Shown here piece after piece: positions 19,862 to 31,384 of a DNA stretch of 37,039 nt; the first letter of the stretch is position 1, and each line of letters begins with the position of its first letter. The stretch comes from Saccoglossus kowalevskii. Taxonomy: Eukaryota; Hemichordata; Enteropneusta; Harrimaniidae. The stretch covers positions 1-37,039 of the forward strand of contig NW_003156947.1 in the NCBI RefSeq assembly GCF_000003605.2, read 5' to 3'. The position numbers and the translations under genes were made by a program. The notes beneath the pieces were generated by a model. It was not told the DNA's origin. It did no database searches and saw only the letters and a program-made list of their open reading frames with translations.

Positions 19862-21116
19862 TAACCCATGTGAGTGGGTGTTACCTACTATGCTCATAAC
19901 CCATGTGAGTGGGTGTTACCTAGTATGCTCATAACCCATGTGACTGGGTGTTACCTTGTATGCTAATAACCCATGCGACTGTGTGTTACCTTGTGTGCTC
20001 ATAACCCGTGTGACTGGGTGTTACCTAGTATGCTCATAACCCATGTCACTGGGTGTTACCTAGTATGCTCATAACCAATGTGACTGGGTGTTACCTAATA
20101 TACTCATAACCCATGTGACTGGGTGTTACCTAGTATGCTCATAACCTATGTCTCTGGGTGTTACCTAGTATGCTCATAACCCATGTGACTGGGTGTTACC
20201 TAATATACTCATAACCCATGTGACTGGGTGTTACCTAGTATGCTCATAACCCATGTCACTGGGTGTTACCAAGTATGCTCATAATCAATATGACTGGGTG
20301 TTACCTAATATACTCATAACCCATGTGAATAGGTGTTACCTAGTATGATCATAACCAATGTGAGTGGGTGTTACCGAGTATGCTCATAACCCATGCAACT
20401 GCGTGTTACCTTGTGTGCTCATAACCCATGTGACTGGGTATTACCTAGTATGCTCATAACCCATGCGACTGGGTGTTACTATGTGACTGGTTGTTACTTA
20501 GTATGCTCATAACCCATGTGACTGTATGTTACCTAGTATGCTCATAACCCATGTAAGTGGGTGTTACCTAGTATGATCATAACCCATGTGAGTGGGTGTT
20601 AAATTGTATGCTCATAACCCATGCGACTGTGTGTACCTAGTATGCTCATAACCCATGTGACTGTATGTTACCCAGTGTGCTCCTAACCCATGTGACTGGT
20701 TGTTACATAGTATGTTCATAGCCCATTTGACTGCGTGTTACCTTGTGTGCTCATAACCCATGTGACTGGGTGCTGCCTAGTATGCTCATAACCCATGTGA
20801 CAGGGTGTTACCTAGTATGTTCATAACCCATGTGAGTGGGTGTTACCTAGTATGTTCATAACCCATGTGAGTGGGTGTTACCTAGTATGCTCATAACCCA
20901 TGTGAGAGGGTGTTACCTAGTATGCTCATAAACCATGTGAGTGGGTGTTAACTTGTGTGCTCATAACCCATGTGACTGGGTGCTACCTAGTATGCTCATA
21001 ACCCATGTGATTGTATGTTACCTAGCGTGTTCCTAACCCATGTGACTGGTTGTTACCTAGTATGCTCATAACCCATGTGACTGTGTGTTACCTACTATGC
21101 TCATAACCCATGTGAC
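19862..21116. repeat. Block C, copy 3
   Basis: This is the gapless partner of 13,351-14,605 (offset 6,511 bp), with GTCACT at 20,045 and 20,255, an 18-bp monomer at 20,475, TGTGTACC near 20,629, GTTACATAGT at 20,702 and CCCATGTGATTG at 21,002. Copy-specific changes are GAATAGG, GGTGCTGCC near 20,771, GACAGGG near 20,808, GAGAGGG near 20,905 and CTAGCGTGTTCC near 21,023. The segment 20,910-21,116 is shared also with 34,950-35,150 (offset 14,040 bp). Confidence 0.89.
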
Positions 21117-21234
21117 TGGGTGTTACCTTGTGTGATCATAACCCATGTGACTGGGTGTTACCTGGTATGCTCATAACCCATGTGACTGGGTGTTACCTAA
21201 TGTGCTCCTAACCCATGTGACTGGATGTTACCTA

Positions 21235-22128
21235 GTATGTTCATAACCCATGTGAGTGGGTGTTACCTACTATGCTCATAACCCATGTGAGTGGGTGTTA
21301 CCGAGTATGCTCATAACCCATGTGACTGGGTGTTACCTAGTGTGATCATAACCCATGTGACTGGGTGTTACCTGGTATGCTCATAACCCATGTGACTGGG
21401 TGTTACCTAGTGTGCTCCTAACCCATGTGACTGGTTGTTACCTAGTATGTTCATAACCCATGTGGGTGTTACCTAGTATGCTCATAACCCATGTGAGTGG
21501 GTGTTAACTTGTGTGCTCATAACCCATGTGACTGGGTGTTACCTGGTATGCTCATAACCTATGTGACTGGGTGTTACCTAGTGTGCTCCTAACCCATGTG
21601 ACTGGTTGTTACCTAGTATGTTCACAACCCATGTGAGTGGGTGTTACCTACTATGCTCATAACCCATGTTAGTGGGTGTTACCTAGTATGCTCATAACCC
21701 ATGTGACTGGGTGTTACCTTGTATGCTAATAACCCATGCGACTGTGTGTTACCTTGTGTGCTCATAACCCATGTGACTGGGTGTTACCTAGTATGCTCAT
21801 AACCCATGTCACTGGGTGTTACCTAGTATGCTCATAACCAATGTGACTGAGTGTTACCTAATATACTCATAACCCATGTGACTGGGTGTTACCTAGTATG
21901 CTCATAACCTATGTCTCTGGGTGTTACCTAGTATGCTCATAACCCATGTGACTGGGTGTTACCTAATATACTCATAACCCATGTGACTGGGTGTTACCTA
22001 GTATGCTCATAACCCATGTCACTGGGTGTTACCTAGTATGCTCATAACCAATGTGACTGGGTGTTACCTAATATACTCATAACCCATGTGACTGGGTGTT
22101 ACCTAGTATGCTCATAACCTATGTCTCT
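21235..22128. repeat. E/H2 block repeated at 23.7-24.6 kb
   Basis: It matches 23,716-24,609 at a constant offset of 2,481 bp: CCGAGTATG, 31-bp monomer (21,459 and 23,940), GTATGCTAATAAC (21,721 and 24,202), GTCACT (21,808 and 24,289) and GTCTCT. H2 occurs as a 210-bp tandem (GTCACT at 21,808 and 22,018). Differences include TTAACTTGTG against TTACCTTGTG and CACAACCC near 21,623. The match stops where this copy reads CTCTGTATG at 22,125 and the other CTCTGGGTG. The stretch 21,117-21,234 before it is one H1-like hexamer. Confidence 0.86.
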
Positions 22129-22185
22129 GTATGTTACCTAGTATGCTCCTAACCCATGTGACTGGTTGTTACCTAATATGTTCAT

Positions 22186-22540
22186 AACCTATGCGAGTGG
22201 GTGTTACCTAGTATGCTCATAACCAATGCGACTGGGTGTTAACCTCGTATGCTCATAACCATGCAACTGGGTGTTACCTAGTGTGCTCCTAACCCATGTG
22301 ACTGGTTGTTATCTTGTGTGCTCATAACCCATGTGACTGCGTGTTACCTAGTGTGCTCCTAACCCATGTGACTGGTTGTTACCTAGTATGCTCATAACCC
22401 ATGTGACTGGGTGTTACCTAGTATGCTCATAACCCATGAGACTGGGTGTTACCTTGTGTGCTCATAACCCATGTGACTGGGTGTTACCTGGTATGCTCAT
22501 AACCCATGTGACTGGGTGTTACCTAGTGTGCTCCAAACCC
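22186..22540. repeat. Block E, partial copy (1,155-bp offset to 23.3 kb)
   Basis: It matches 23,341-23,695 at an offset of 1,155 bp (33 monomers): AACCTATGCG, TTAACCTCG followed by AACCATGCAAC, GGTTGTTATCTTG, GACTGCGTG, CCCATGAGAC and CTGGTATG. It ends with CTCCAAACCC (22,531), a CTCCTAAC variant shared with 1,684, near 4,050, near 32,970 and 35,770, and passes directly into H1. Confidence 0.85.
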
Positions 22541-22990
22541 ATGTAACTGGTTGTTACCTAGTATGTTCATAACCCATGTGAGTGGGTGTTACCTACTATG
22601 CTCATAACCCATGTGAGTGGGTGTTACCTAGTATGCTCATAACCCATGTGACTGGGTGTTACCTTGTGTGATCATAACCCATGTGACTGGGTGTTACCTG
22701 GTATGCTCATAACCCATGTGACTGGGTGTTACCTAGTGTGCTCCTAACCCATGTGACTGGATGTTACCTAGTATGTTCATAACCCATGTGAGTGGGTGTT
22801 ATCTACTATGCTCATAACCCATGTGAGTCGGTGTTACCTAGTATGCTCATAACCCATGTGACTGGGTGTAACCTTGTGTGATCACAATCCATGTGACTGG
22901 GTGTTACCTGGTATGCTCATAACCCATGTGACTGGGTGTTACCTAGTGTGCTCCTAACCCATGTGACTGGTTGTTACCTAGAATGTTCAT
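22530..22990. repeat. H1 hexamer, two tandem 210-bp units
   Basis: CTCC starts are at 22,531, 22,741 and 22,951, exactly 210 bp apart, with GATCACAATCC at 22,880. The run matches 19,266-19,726 at an offset of 3,264 bp, including GGATGTTACC, TTATCTACTATG and GAGTCGG. It also resembles 35,770-36,230. Private changes are GGGTGTAACC near 22,868 and CTAGAATG near 22,980. After it (22,990-23,130) comes the CATGCAACTGCG / GGGTATTACC / ACCCCGTATG module. Confidence 0.86.
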
Positions 22991-23132
22991 AACCCATGTG
23001 AGTGGGTGTTACCTAGTATGCTCATAACCCATGCAACTGCGTGTTACCTTGTGTGCTCATAACCCATGTGACTGGGTATTACCTAGTATGCTCATAACCA
23101 ATGCGACTGGGTGTTACCCCGTATGCTCATAA

Positions 23133-24704
23133 CCCATGCGACTGTGTGTTACCTTGTGTGCTCCTAACCCATGTGACTGGTTGTTACCTAGTATGTTCAT
23201 AACCCATGTGAGTGGGTGTTACCTAGTATGCTCATAACCCATGTGAGTGGGTGTTACCTTATGTGCTCATAACCCATGTGACTGGGTGTTACCTAGTGTG
23301 CTCCTAACCCATGTGACTGGTTGTTACCTAGTATGTTCATAACCTATGCGAGTGGGTGTTACCTAGTATGCTCATAACCAATGCGACTGGGTGTTAACCT
23401 CGTATGCTCATAACCATGCAACTGGGTGTTACCTAGTGTGCTCCTAACCCATGTGACTGGTTGTTATCTTGTGTGCTCATAACCCATGTGACTGCGTGTT
23501 ACCTAGTGTGCTCCTAACCCATGTGACTGGTTGTTACCTAGTATGCTCATAACCCATGTGACTGGGTGTTACCTAGTATGCTCATAACCCATGAGACTGG
23601 GTGTTACCTTGTGTGCTCATAACCCATGTGACTGGGTGTTACCTGGTATGCTCATAACCCATGTGACTGGGTGTTACCTAGTGTGCTCCTAACCCATGTA
23701 ACTGGTTGTTACCTAGTATGTTCATAACCCATGTGAGTGGGTGTTACCTACTATGCTCATAACCCATGTGAGTGGGTGTTACCGAGTATGCTCATAACCC
23801 ATGTGACTGGGTGTTACCTTGTGTGATCATAACCCATGTGACTGGGTGTTACCTGGTATGCTCATAACCCATGTGACTGGGTGTTACCTAGTGTGCTCCT
23901 AACCCATGTGACTGGTTGTTACCTAGTATGTTCATAACCCATGTGGGTGTTACCTAGTATGCTCATAACCCATGTGAGTGGGTGTTACCTTGTGTGCTCA
24001 TAACCCATGTGACTGGGTGTTACCTGGTATGCTCATAACCCATGTGACTGGGTGTTACCTAGTGTGCTCCTAACCCATGTGACTGGTTGTTACCTAGTAT
24101 GTTCATAACCCATGTGAGTGGGTGTTACCTACTATGCTCATAACCCATGTTAGTGGGTGTTACCTAGTATGCTCATAACCCATGTGACTGGCTGTTACCT
24201 TGTATGCTAATAACCCATGCGACTGTGTGTTACCTTGTGTGCTCATAACCCATATGACTGGGTGTTACCTAGTATGCTCATAACCCATGTCACTGGGTGT
24301 TACCTAGTATGCTCATAACCAATGTGACTGGGTGTTACCTAATATACTCATAACCCATGTTACTGGGTGTTACCTAGTATGCTCATAACCTATGTCTCTG
24401 GGTGTTACCTAGTATGCTCATAACCCATGTGACTGGGTGTTAACTAATATACTCATAACCCATGTGACTGGGTGTTACCTAGTATGCTCATAACCCATGT
24501 CACTGGGTGTTACCTAGAATGCTCATAACCAATGTGACTGGGTGTTACCTAATATACTCATAACCCATGTGACTGGGTGTTACCTAGTATGCTCATAACC
24601 TATGTCTCTGGGTGTTACCTAGTATGCTCATAACCCATGTGACTGGGTGTTACCTAATATACTCATAACCCATGTGACTAGGTGTTACATAGTATGATCA
24701 TAAC
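23133..24704. repeat. Block E copy 3 plus H2 run; first copy of a 1,589-bp tandem segment
   Basis: From about 23,330 this segment recurs at 24,919-26,293 with an offset of 1,589 bp: AACCTATGCG (23,341 and 24,930), 31-bp monomer (23,940 and 25,529), CATATGACTG (24,251 and 25,840). The offset equals 44 full monomers plus one 18-bp monomer (24,824) and one 31-bp monomer, so no base is unexplained. H2 forms a 210-bp tandem (GTCACT at 24,289 and 24,499). Private variants include GGCTGTTACC near 24,190 and CTAGAATG near 24,515. Confidence 0.9.
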
Positions 24705-24918
24705 CAATGTGAGTGGGTGTTAACGAGTATGCTCATAACCCATGCAACTGCGTGTTACCTTGTGTGCTCATAACCCATGTGACTGGGTATTACCTAGTAT
24801 GCTCATAACCCATGCGACTGGGTGTTACTATGTAACTGGTTGTTACTTAGTATGCTCATAACCCATGTGACTGTATGTTACCTAGTGTGCTCCTAACCCA
24901 TGTGACTGGTTGTTACCT
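24705..24918. repeat. Link with 18-bp monomer between the two 1,589-bp copies
   Basis: It contains CCAATGTGAG, TTAACGAGTATG, CATGCAACTGCG, GGGTATTACC, CATGCGACTGGG, the 18-bp monomer (24,824, here as GTTACTATGTAACTGG), CTTAGTATG, GACTGTATG and CTCCTAAC. This is the block C tail after its H2 run (compare 9,720-9,930), so block C and block E were joined here before the larger duplication. Confidence 0.75.
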
Positions 24919-26293
24919 AGTATGTTCATAACCTATGCGAGTGGGTGTTACCTAGTATACTCATAACCAATGCGACTGGGTGTTAACCTCGTATGCTCAT
25001 AACCATGCAACTGGGTGTTACCTAGTGTGCTCCTAACCCATGTGACTGGTTGTTATCTTGTGTGCTCATAACCCATGTGACTGCGTGTTACCTAGTGTGC
25101 TCCTAACCCATGTGACTGGTTGTTACCTAGTATGCTCATAACCCATGTGACTGGGTGTTACCTAGTATGCTCATAACCCATGAGACTGGGTGTTACCTTG
25201 TGTGCTCATAACCCATGTGACTGGGTGTTACCTGGTATGCTCATAACCCATGTGACTGGGTGTTACCTAGTGTGCTCCTAACCCATGTAACTGGTTGTTA
25301 CCAATTATGTTCATAACCCATGTGAGTGGGTGTTACCTACTATGCTCATAACCCATGTGAGTGGGTGTTACCGAGTATGCTCATAACCCATGTGACTGGG
25401 TGTTACCTTGTGTGATCATAACCCATGTGACTGGGTGTTACCTGGTATGCTCATAACCCATGTGACTGGGTGTTACCTAGTGTGCTCCTAACCCATGTGA
25501 CTGGTTGTTACCTAGTATGTTCATAACCCATGTGGGTGTTACCTAGTATGCTCATAACCCATGTGAGTGGGTGTTACCTTGTGTGCTCATAACCCATGTG
25601 ACTGGGTGTTACCTGGTATGCTCATAACCCATGTGACTGGGTGTTACCTAGTGTGCTCCTAACCCATGTGACTGGTTGTTACCTAGTATGTTCATAACCC
25701 ATGTGAGTGGGTGTTACCTACTATGCTCATAACCCATGTTAGTGGGTGTTACCTAGTATGCTCATAACCCATGTGACTGGGTGTTACCTTGTATGCTAAT
25801 AACCCATGCGACTGTGTGTTACCTTGTGTACTCATAACCCATATGACTGGGTGTTACCTAGTATGCTCATAACCCATGTCACTGGGTGTTACCTAGTATG
25901 CTCATAACCAATGTGACTGGGTGTTACCTAATATACTCATAACCCATGTGACTGGGTGTTACCTAGTATGCTCATAACCTATGTCTCTGGGTGTTACCTA
26001 GTATGCTCATAACCCATGTGACTGGGTGTTAACTAATATACTCATAACCCATGTGACTGGGTGTTACCTAGTATGCTCATAACCCATGTCACTGGGTGTT
26101 ACCTAGTATGCTCATAACCAATGTGACTGGGTGTTACCTAATATACTCATAACCCATGTGACTGGGTGTTACCTAGTATGCTCATAACCTATGTCTCTGG
26201 GTGTTACCTAGTATGCTCATAACCCATGTGACTGGGTGTTACCTAATATACTCATAACCCATGTGACTAGGTGTTACATAGTATGATCATAAC
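24919..26293. repeat. Second copy of the 1,589-bp segment (block E plus H2)
   Basis: It repeats 23,330-24,704. Markers are AACCTATGCG (24,930), TTAACCTCG, AACCATGCAAC, CCCATGAGAC, 31-bp monomer (25,529), GTTAGTGGG, GCTAATAAC, CATATGACTG (25,840), GTCACT (25,878 and 26,088) and GTCTCT. Private changes are CTAGTATACTC near 24,955, CCAATTATG near 25,303 and TTGTGTACTC near 25,826; the last is shared with 26,840 and 36,672, which dates those copies after this one. The copies diverge at 26,293, AACCCATGTGAATGG here against AACCAATGTGAG. Confidence 0.88.
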
Positions 26294-27515
26294 CCATGTG
26301 AATGGGTGTTACCTACTATGCTCATAACCCATGTGAGTGGGTGTTACCGAGTATGCTCATAACCCATGTGACTGGGTGTTACCTTGTGTGATCATAACCC
26401 ATGTGACTGGGTGTTACCTGGTATGCTCATAACCCATGTGACTGGGTGTTACCTAGTGTGATCCTAACCCATGTGACTGGTTGTTACCTAGTATGTTCAT
26501 AATCCATGTGAGTGGGTGTTACCTAGTATGCTCATAACCCATGCAACAGCGTGTTACCTTGTGTGCTCATAACCCATGTGACTGGGTATTACCTAGTATG
26601 CTCATAACCAATGCGACTGGGTGTTACCCCGTATGCTCATAACCCATGTGACTGGGTGTTACCTAGTGTGCTCCTAACCCATGTGACTGGTTGTTACCTA
26701 GTATGTTCATAACCCATGTGAGTGGGTGTTACCTACTATGCTCATAACCCATGTTAGTGGGTGTTACCTAGTATGCTCATAACCCATGTGACTGGGTGTT
26801 ACCTTGTATGCTAATAACCCATGCGACTGTGTGTTACCTTGTGTACTCATAACCCATATGACTGGGTGTTACCTAGTATGCTCATAACCCATGTCACTGG
26901 GTGTTATCTAGTATGCTCATAACCAATGTGACTGGGTGTTACCTAATATACTCATAACCCATGTGACTGGGTGTTACCTAGTATGCTCATAACCTATGTC
27001 TCTGGGTGTTACCTAGTATGCTCATAACCCATGTGACTGGGTGTTAACTAATATACTCATAACCCATGTGACTGGGTGTTACCTAGTATGCTCATAACCC
27101 ATGTCACTGGGTGTTACCTAGTATGCTCATAACCAATGTGACTGGGTGTTACCTAATATACTCATAACCCATGTGACTGGGTGTTACCTAGTATGCTCAT
27201 AACCTATGTCTCTGGGTGTTACCTAGTATGCTCATAACCCATGTGACTGGGTGTTACCTAATATACTCATAACCCATGTGACTAGGTGTTACATAGTATG
27301 ATCATAACCCATGTGAATGGGTGTTACCTACTATGCTCATAACCCATGTGAGTGGGTGTTACCGAGTATGCTCATAACCCATGTGACTGGGTGTTACCTT
27401 GTGTGATCATAACCCATGTGACTGGGTGTTACCTGGTATGCTCATAACCCATGTGACTGGGTGTTACCTAGTGTGCTCCTAAACCATGTGACTGGTTGTT
27501 ACCTAGTATGTTCAT
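25630..27515. repeat. 1,015-bp tandem segment, two copies
   Basis: Bases 25,630-26,500 match 26,645-27,515 at an offset of 1,015 bp, exactly 29 monomers. Markers are GTTAGTGGG, TTGTGTACTC, CATATGACTG (25,840 and 26,855), GTCACT (25,878 and 26,893), GTATGATCAT (26,281 and 27,296) and GTGAATGGG. The bridging piece 26,501-26,644 is the CATGCAACAGCG / GGGTATTACC / ACCCCGTATG module. A CTCCTAAC monomer is GATCCTAAC at 26,460 in the first copy and CTCCTAAACC at 27,476 in the second. TTATCTAGTATG near 26,906 is private to the second copy and the one at 36.7 kb. Confidence 0.9.
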
Positions 27516-27945
27516 AACCCATGTGGGTGTTACCTAGTATGCTCATAACCCATGTGAGTGGGTGTTACCTTGTGTGCTCATAACCCATGTGACTGTGTGT
27601 TACCTGGTATGCTCATAACCCATGTGACTGGGTGTTACCTAGTGTGCTCCTAACCCATGTGAGTGGGTGTTACCTTATGTGCTCATAACCCATGTGACTG
27701 GGTGTTACCTAGTGTGCTCCTAACCCATGTGACTGGTTGTTACCTAGTATGTTCATAACCTATGCTAGTGGGTGTTACCTAGTATGCTCATAACCAATGC
27801 GACTGGGTTTTTACCTCGTATGCTCATAACCATGCAACTGGGTGTTACCTAGTGTGCTCCTAACCCATGTGACTGGTTGTTATCTTGTGTGCTCATAACC
27901 CATGTGACTGTGTGTTACCTAGTGTGCTCCTAACCCATGTGACTG
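27328..27945. repeat. 0.6-kb block shared with 3.0-3.6 kb
   Basis: Partner of 3,003-3,620 at an offset of 24,325 bp, with CTCCTAAACC, 31-bp monomer (27,520), GACTGTGTG, CTTATGTG (near 27,672), CTATGCTAGTGGG and the extra-T GGGTTTTTACC (27,806). The left 190 bp overlap the second 1,015-bp copy. The block is the region where the 27-kb and 3-kb neighbourhoods join. Confidence 0.86.
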
Positions 27946-28200
27946 GTTGTTACCTAGTATGCTCATAACCCATGTGACTGGGTGTTACCTAGTATGCTCA
28001 TAACCCATGAGACTGGGTGTTACCTTGTGTGCTCTTAACCCATGTGACTGGGTGTTACCTGGTATGCTCATAACCCATGTGACTGGGTGTTACCTAGTGT
28101 GCTCCTAACCCATGTAACTGGTTGTTACCTAGTATGTTCATAACCCATGTGAGTGAGTGTAACCTACTATGCTCATAACCCATGTGAGTGGGTGTTACCT
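27946..28200. repeat. Block A fragment
   Basis: It resembles 2,785-3,040 and 33,832-34,087: CTAGTATG, CCCATGAGAC, TTGTGTGCTCTTAACCC, CTGGTATG, GTAACTGGTTG and the distinctive GAGTGAGTGTAACCTAC near 28,151. CTCTTAACCC replaces the CTCATAACCC of the other two copies at this place. Confidence 0.75.
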
Positions 28201-29150
28201 ACTATGCTCATAACCTATGTTAGTGGGTGTTACCTAGTATGCTCATAACCCATGTGACTGGGTGTTACCTTGTATGCTAATAACCCATGCGACTGTGTGT
28301 TACCTTGTGTGCTCATAACCCATGTGACTGGGTGTTACCTAGTATGCTCATAACCCATGTCACTGGGTGTTACCTAGTATGCTCATAACCAATGTGACTG
28401 GGTGTTACCTAATATACTCATAACCCATGTGACTGGGTGTTACCTAGTATGCTCATAACCTATGTCTCTGGGTGTTACCTAGTATGCTCATAACCCATGT
28501 GACTGGGTGTTACCTAATATACTCATAACCCATGTGACTGGGTGTTACCTAGTATGATCATAACCAATGTGAGTGGGTGTTACCGAGTATGCTCATAACC
28601 CATGCAACTGCGTGTTACCTAGTGTGCTCATAACCCATGTGACTGGGTATTACCTAGTATGCTCATAACCCATGCGACTGGGTGTTACTATGTGACTGGT
28701 TGTTACTTAGTATGCTCATAACCCATGTGACTGTATGTTACCTAGTGTACTCCTAACCCATGTGACTGGTTGTTACCTAGTATGTTCATAACCCATGTGA
28801 GTGGGTTTTACCTAGTATGTTCATAACCCATGTGAGTGGGTGTTACCTAGTATGCTCATAACCCATGTAAGTGGGTGTTACCTAGTATGATCATAACCCA
28901 TGTGAGTGGGTGTTAAATTGTATGCTCATAACCCATGCGACTGTGTGTAACTAGTATGCTCATAACCCATGTGACTGTATGTTACCCAGTGTGCTCCTAA
29001 CCCATGTGACTGGTTGTTACCTAGTATGTTCATAGCCCATTTGACTACGTGTTACCTTGTGTGCTCATAACCCTTGTGACTGGGTGCTACCTAGTATGCT
29101 CATAACCCATGTGACTGGGTGTTACCTAGTATGTTCATAACCCATGTGAG
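28200..29150. repeat. Block C, copy 4 (one H2 trimer short)
   Basis: It runs GTTAGTGGG, GCTAATAAC, GTCACT, AATATAC, GTCTCT (28,464), AATATAC, GATCATAACCAATG, CCGAG, CATGCAACTGCG, GGGTATTACC, 18-bp monomer (28,684), GTATG. GTCTCT to the 18-bp monomer is 220 bp here but 325 bp in copy 1 (9,521 to 9,846): exactly 105 bp missing. The right half (28,702-29,150) matches 16,950-17,398 at 11,752 bp. Confidence 0.86.
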
Positions 29151-29931
29151 TGGGTGTTACCTAGTATGTTCATAACCCATGTGACTGGTTGTTACCTAGT
29201 ATGTTCATAACCCATGTGGGTGTAACCTAGTATGCTCATAACCCATGTGAGTGGGTGTTACCTTGTGTGCTCATAACCCATGTGACTGGGTGTTACCTGG
29301 TATGCTCATAACCCATGTGACTGGGTGTTACCTAGTGTGCTCCTAACCCATGTAACTGGTTGTTACCTAGTATGCTCATAACCCATGTCACTGGGTGTTA
29401 CCTAGTATGCTCATAAGCAATGTGACTGGATGTTACGTAATATACTCATAACCCATGTGACTGGGTGTTACCTAGTATGCTCATAACCTATGTCTCTGGG
29501 TGTTACCTAGTATGCTCATAACCCATGTGACTGGGTGTTACATAATATACTCATAACCCATGTGACTGGGTGTTACCTAGTATGCTCATAACCCATGTCA
29601 CTGGGTGTTACCTAGTATGCTCATAATCAATATGACTGGGTGTTACCTAATATACTCATAACCCATGTGACTGGGTGTTACCTAGTATGATCATAACCAA
29701 TGTGAGTGGGTGTTACCGAGTATGCTCATAACCCATGCAACTGCGTGTTACCTTGTGTGCTCATAACCCATGTGACTGGGTGTTACCTTGTGTGCTCATA
29801 ACCCATGCGACTGGGTGTTACTATGTGACTGGTTGTTACTTAGTATGCTCATAACCCATGTGACTGTATGTTACCTAGTGTGCTCCTAACCCATGTGACT
29901 GGTCGTTACCTAGTATGTTCATAACCCATGC
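29151..29931. repeat. 31-bp monomer, H2 hexamer and 18-bp monomer series
   Basis: CATGTGGGTGTAACC (31 bp, 29,213) is followed by H1-like monomers, then H2 (GTCACT at 29,387 and 29,597, 210 bp apart), TAATCAATATGAC near 29,625, GATCATAACC, CCGAG, CATGCAACTGCG and the 18-bp monomer (29,817). Private changes include TAAGCAATG and TTACGTAATATAC near 29,415-29,442 and TTACATAATATAC near 29,550. After CATGCAACTGCG the usual GGGTATTACCTAG monomer reads GGGTGTTACCTTGTG. Confidence 0.8.
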
Positions 29932-30790
29932 GCGTGGGTGTTACCTAGTATGCTCATAACCCATGTAAGTGCGTGTTACCTTGTGTGCTCATAACCCATG
30001 TGAGTGGGTGTTACCTAGTATGCTCATAACCCATGTGAGTGGGTATTACCGAGTATGATCATAACCCATGTGAGTGGGTGTTAACTTGTATGCTCATAAC
30101 CCATGCGTCTGTGTGCTACCTAGTATGCTCATAACCCATGTGACTGTATGTTACCTAGTGTGCTCCTAACCCATGTGACTGGTTGTTACCTAGTATGTTC
30201 ATAACCCATGTGAGTGGGTGTGACCTAGTATGCTCATAACCCATGTGAGTGGGTGTTACCTAGTATGCTCATAACCCATGTGTCTGGGTGTTACCTCGTA
30301 TGCGCATAACCCACTTGACTGGGTGTTAAATTGTATGCTCATAACCCATGCGACTGTGTGCTACCTAGTATGCTCATAACCCATGTGACTGTATGTTACC
30401 TAGCGTGCTCCAAACCCATGTGACTGGTTGTTACCTAGTATGTTCATAGCCCATTTGACTGCGTGTTACCTTGTGGGCTCATAACCCATGTGAGTGGGTG
30501 CTACCTAGTATGCTCATAACCCATGTGAGTGGGTGTTAACTTGTATGCTCATAACCCATGTAACTGTTTGTTACCTAGTATGTTCATAACCCATGTGAGT
30601 GGGTGTTACCAAGTATGCTTATAACCCATGTGAGTGGGTGTTACCTAGTATGCTCATAACCCATGTGAGTGGGTGTTACCTTGTATGCTCATAACCCATG
30701 CGACTGTGTGTTACCTTGTGTGCTCATAACCCTTGTGACTGGTTGTTACCCAGTATGCTCATAACCCATGTGACTGGGTGTTGCTTAGTA
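29932..30790. repeat. First copy of a 1,453-bp spaced block
   Basis: It matches 31,385-32,243 at an offset of 1,453 bp: GGGTATTACC (30,041 and 31,494), TGCGCATAACCCAC (30,301 and 31,754), GTAACTGTTTG (30,561 and 32,014), TATGCTTATAACC, CCCTTGTGAC. The offset is 41 monomers plus one 18-bp monomer (31,375). GTGTGACCTAG, CTCGTATGCGCATAAC and ACTGTTTGTTA are found only in these two copies. Differences include CCACTTGAC against CCACGTGAC and CTCCAAACCC against CTCCTAACCC. Confidence 0.88.
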
Positions 30791-31384
30791 TGCTCATAAC
30801 CCATGTGAATGGGTGTTAACTAGTATGCTCATAACCCATGTGACAGGTTGTTACCTAGTATGCTCATAATCCATGTGATTGTGTGTTAACTAGTATGCTC
30901 ATAACCAATGTGACTGGGTGTTACCTAGTAAGCTCATAACCCATGTGACTGGGTGTTACCAAGTATGCTCATAACCCATGTGACTGGGTGTTACCTAGTA
31001 TGCTCATAAGCCTTGTCACTGGGTATTACCTTGTGTGCTCATAACCCATGTGACTGTGTGTTACCTTGTGTGCTCATAACCCATGTGACTGGGTGTTACC
31101 TTGTGTGCTCATAACCCATGTGACTGTGTGTTACCTAGTATGCTCATAACCCATGTGACCGGGTGTTTCCTCGTATGCTCATAACCCATGTGACTGGGTG
31201 TTACCTAGTATGCTCATAACCCATGTGACCGGGTGTTACCTCGTATGCTCATAACCCATGTGACTGGGTGTTACCTAGTATGTTCATAACCCATGTGACT
31301 GTGTGTTTCCTAGTATGCTCATAACCCATGTGACTGGGTGTTACCTAGTATGCTCATAACCCATGTGACTGGGTGTTACTATGT
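30790..31384. repeat. Plain monomers with a local 70-bp dimer
   Basis: The HOR markers CTCCTAAC, TTCAT-GAGT, TACTATG and AATATAC are almost absent. Most monomers are near-canonical, with private changes (TTGCTTAG, GACAGGTTG, AGTAAGCTC, AAGCCTTGTCAC, GTGTTTCC). GACCGGGTG at 31,157 and 31,227 and the following CTCGTATG define a 70-bp dimer. It separates the two 1,453-bp copies and ends at an 18-bp monomer (31,375, here followed by GAGTGGG). Confidence 0.75.
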
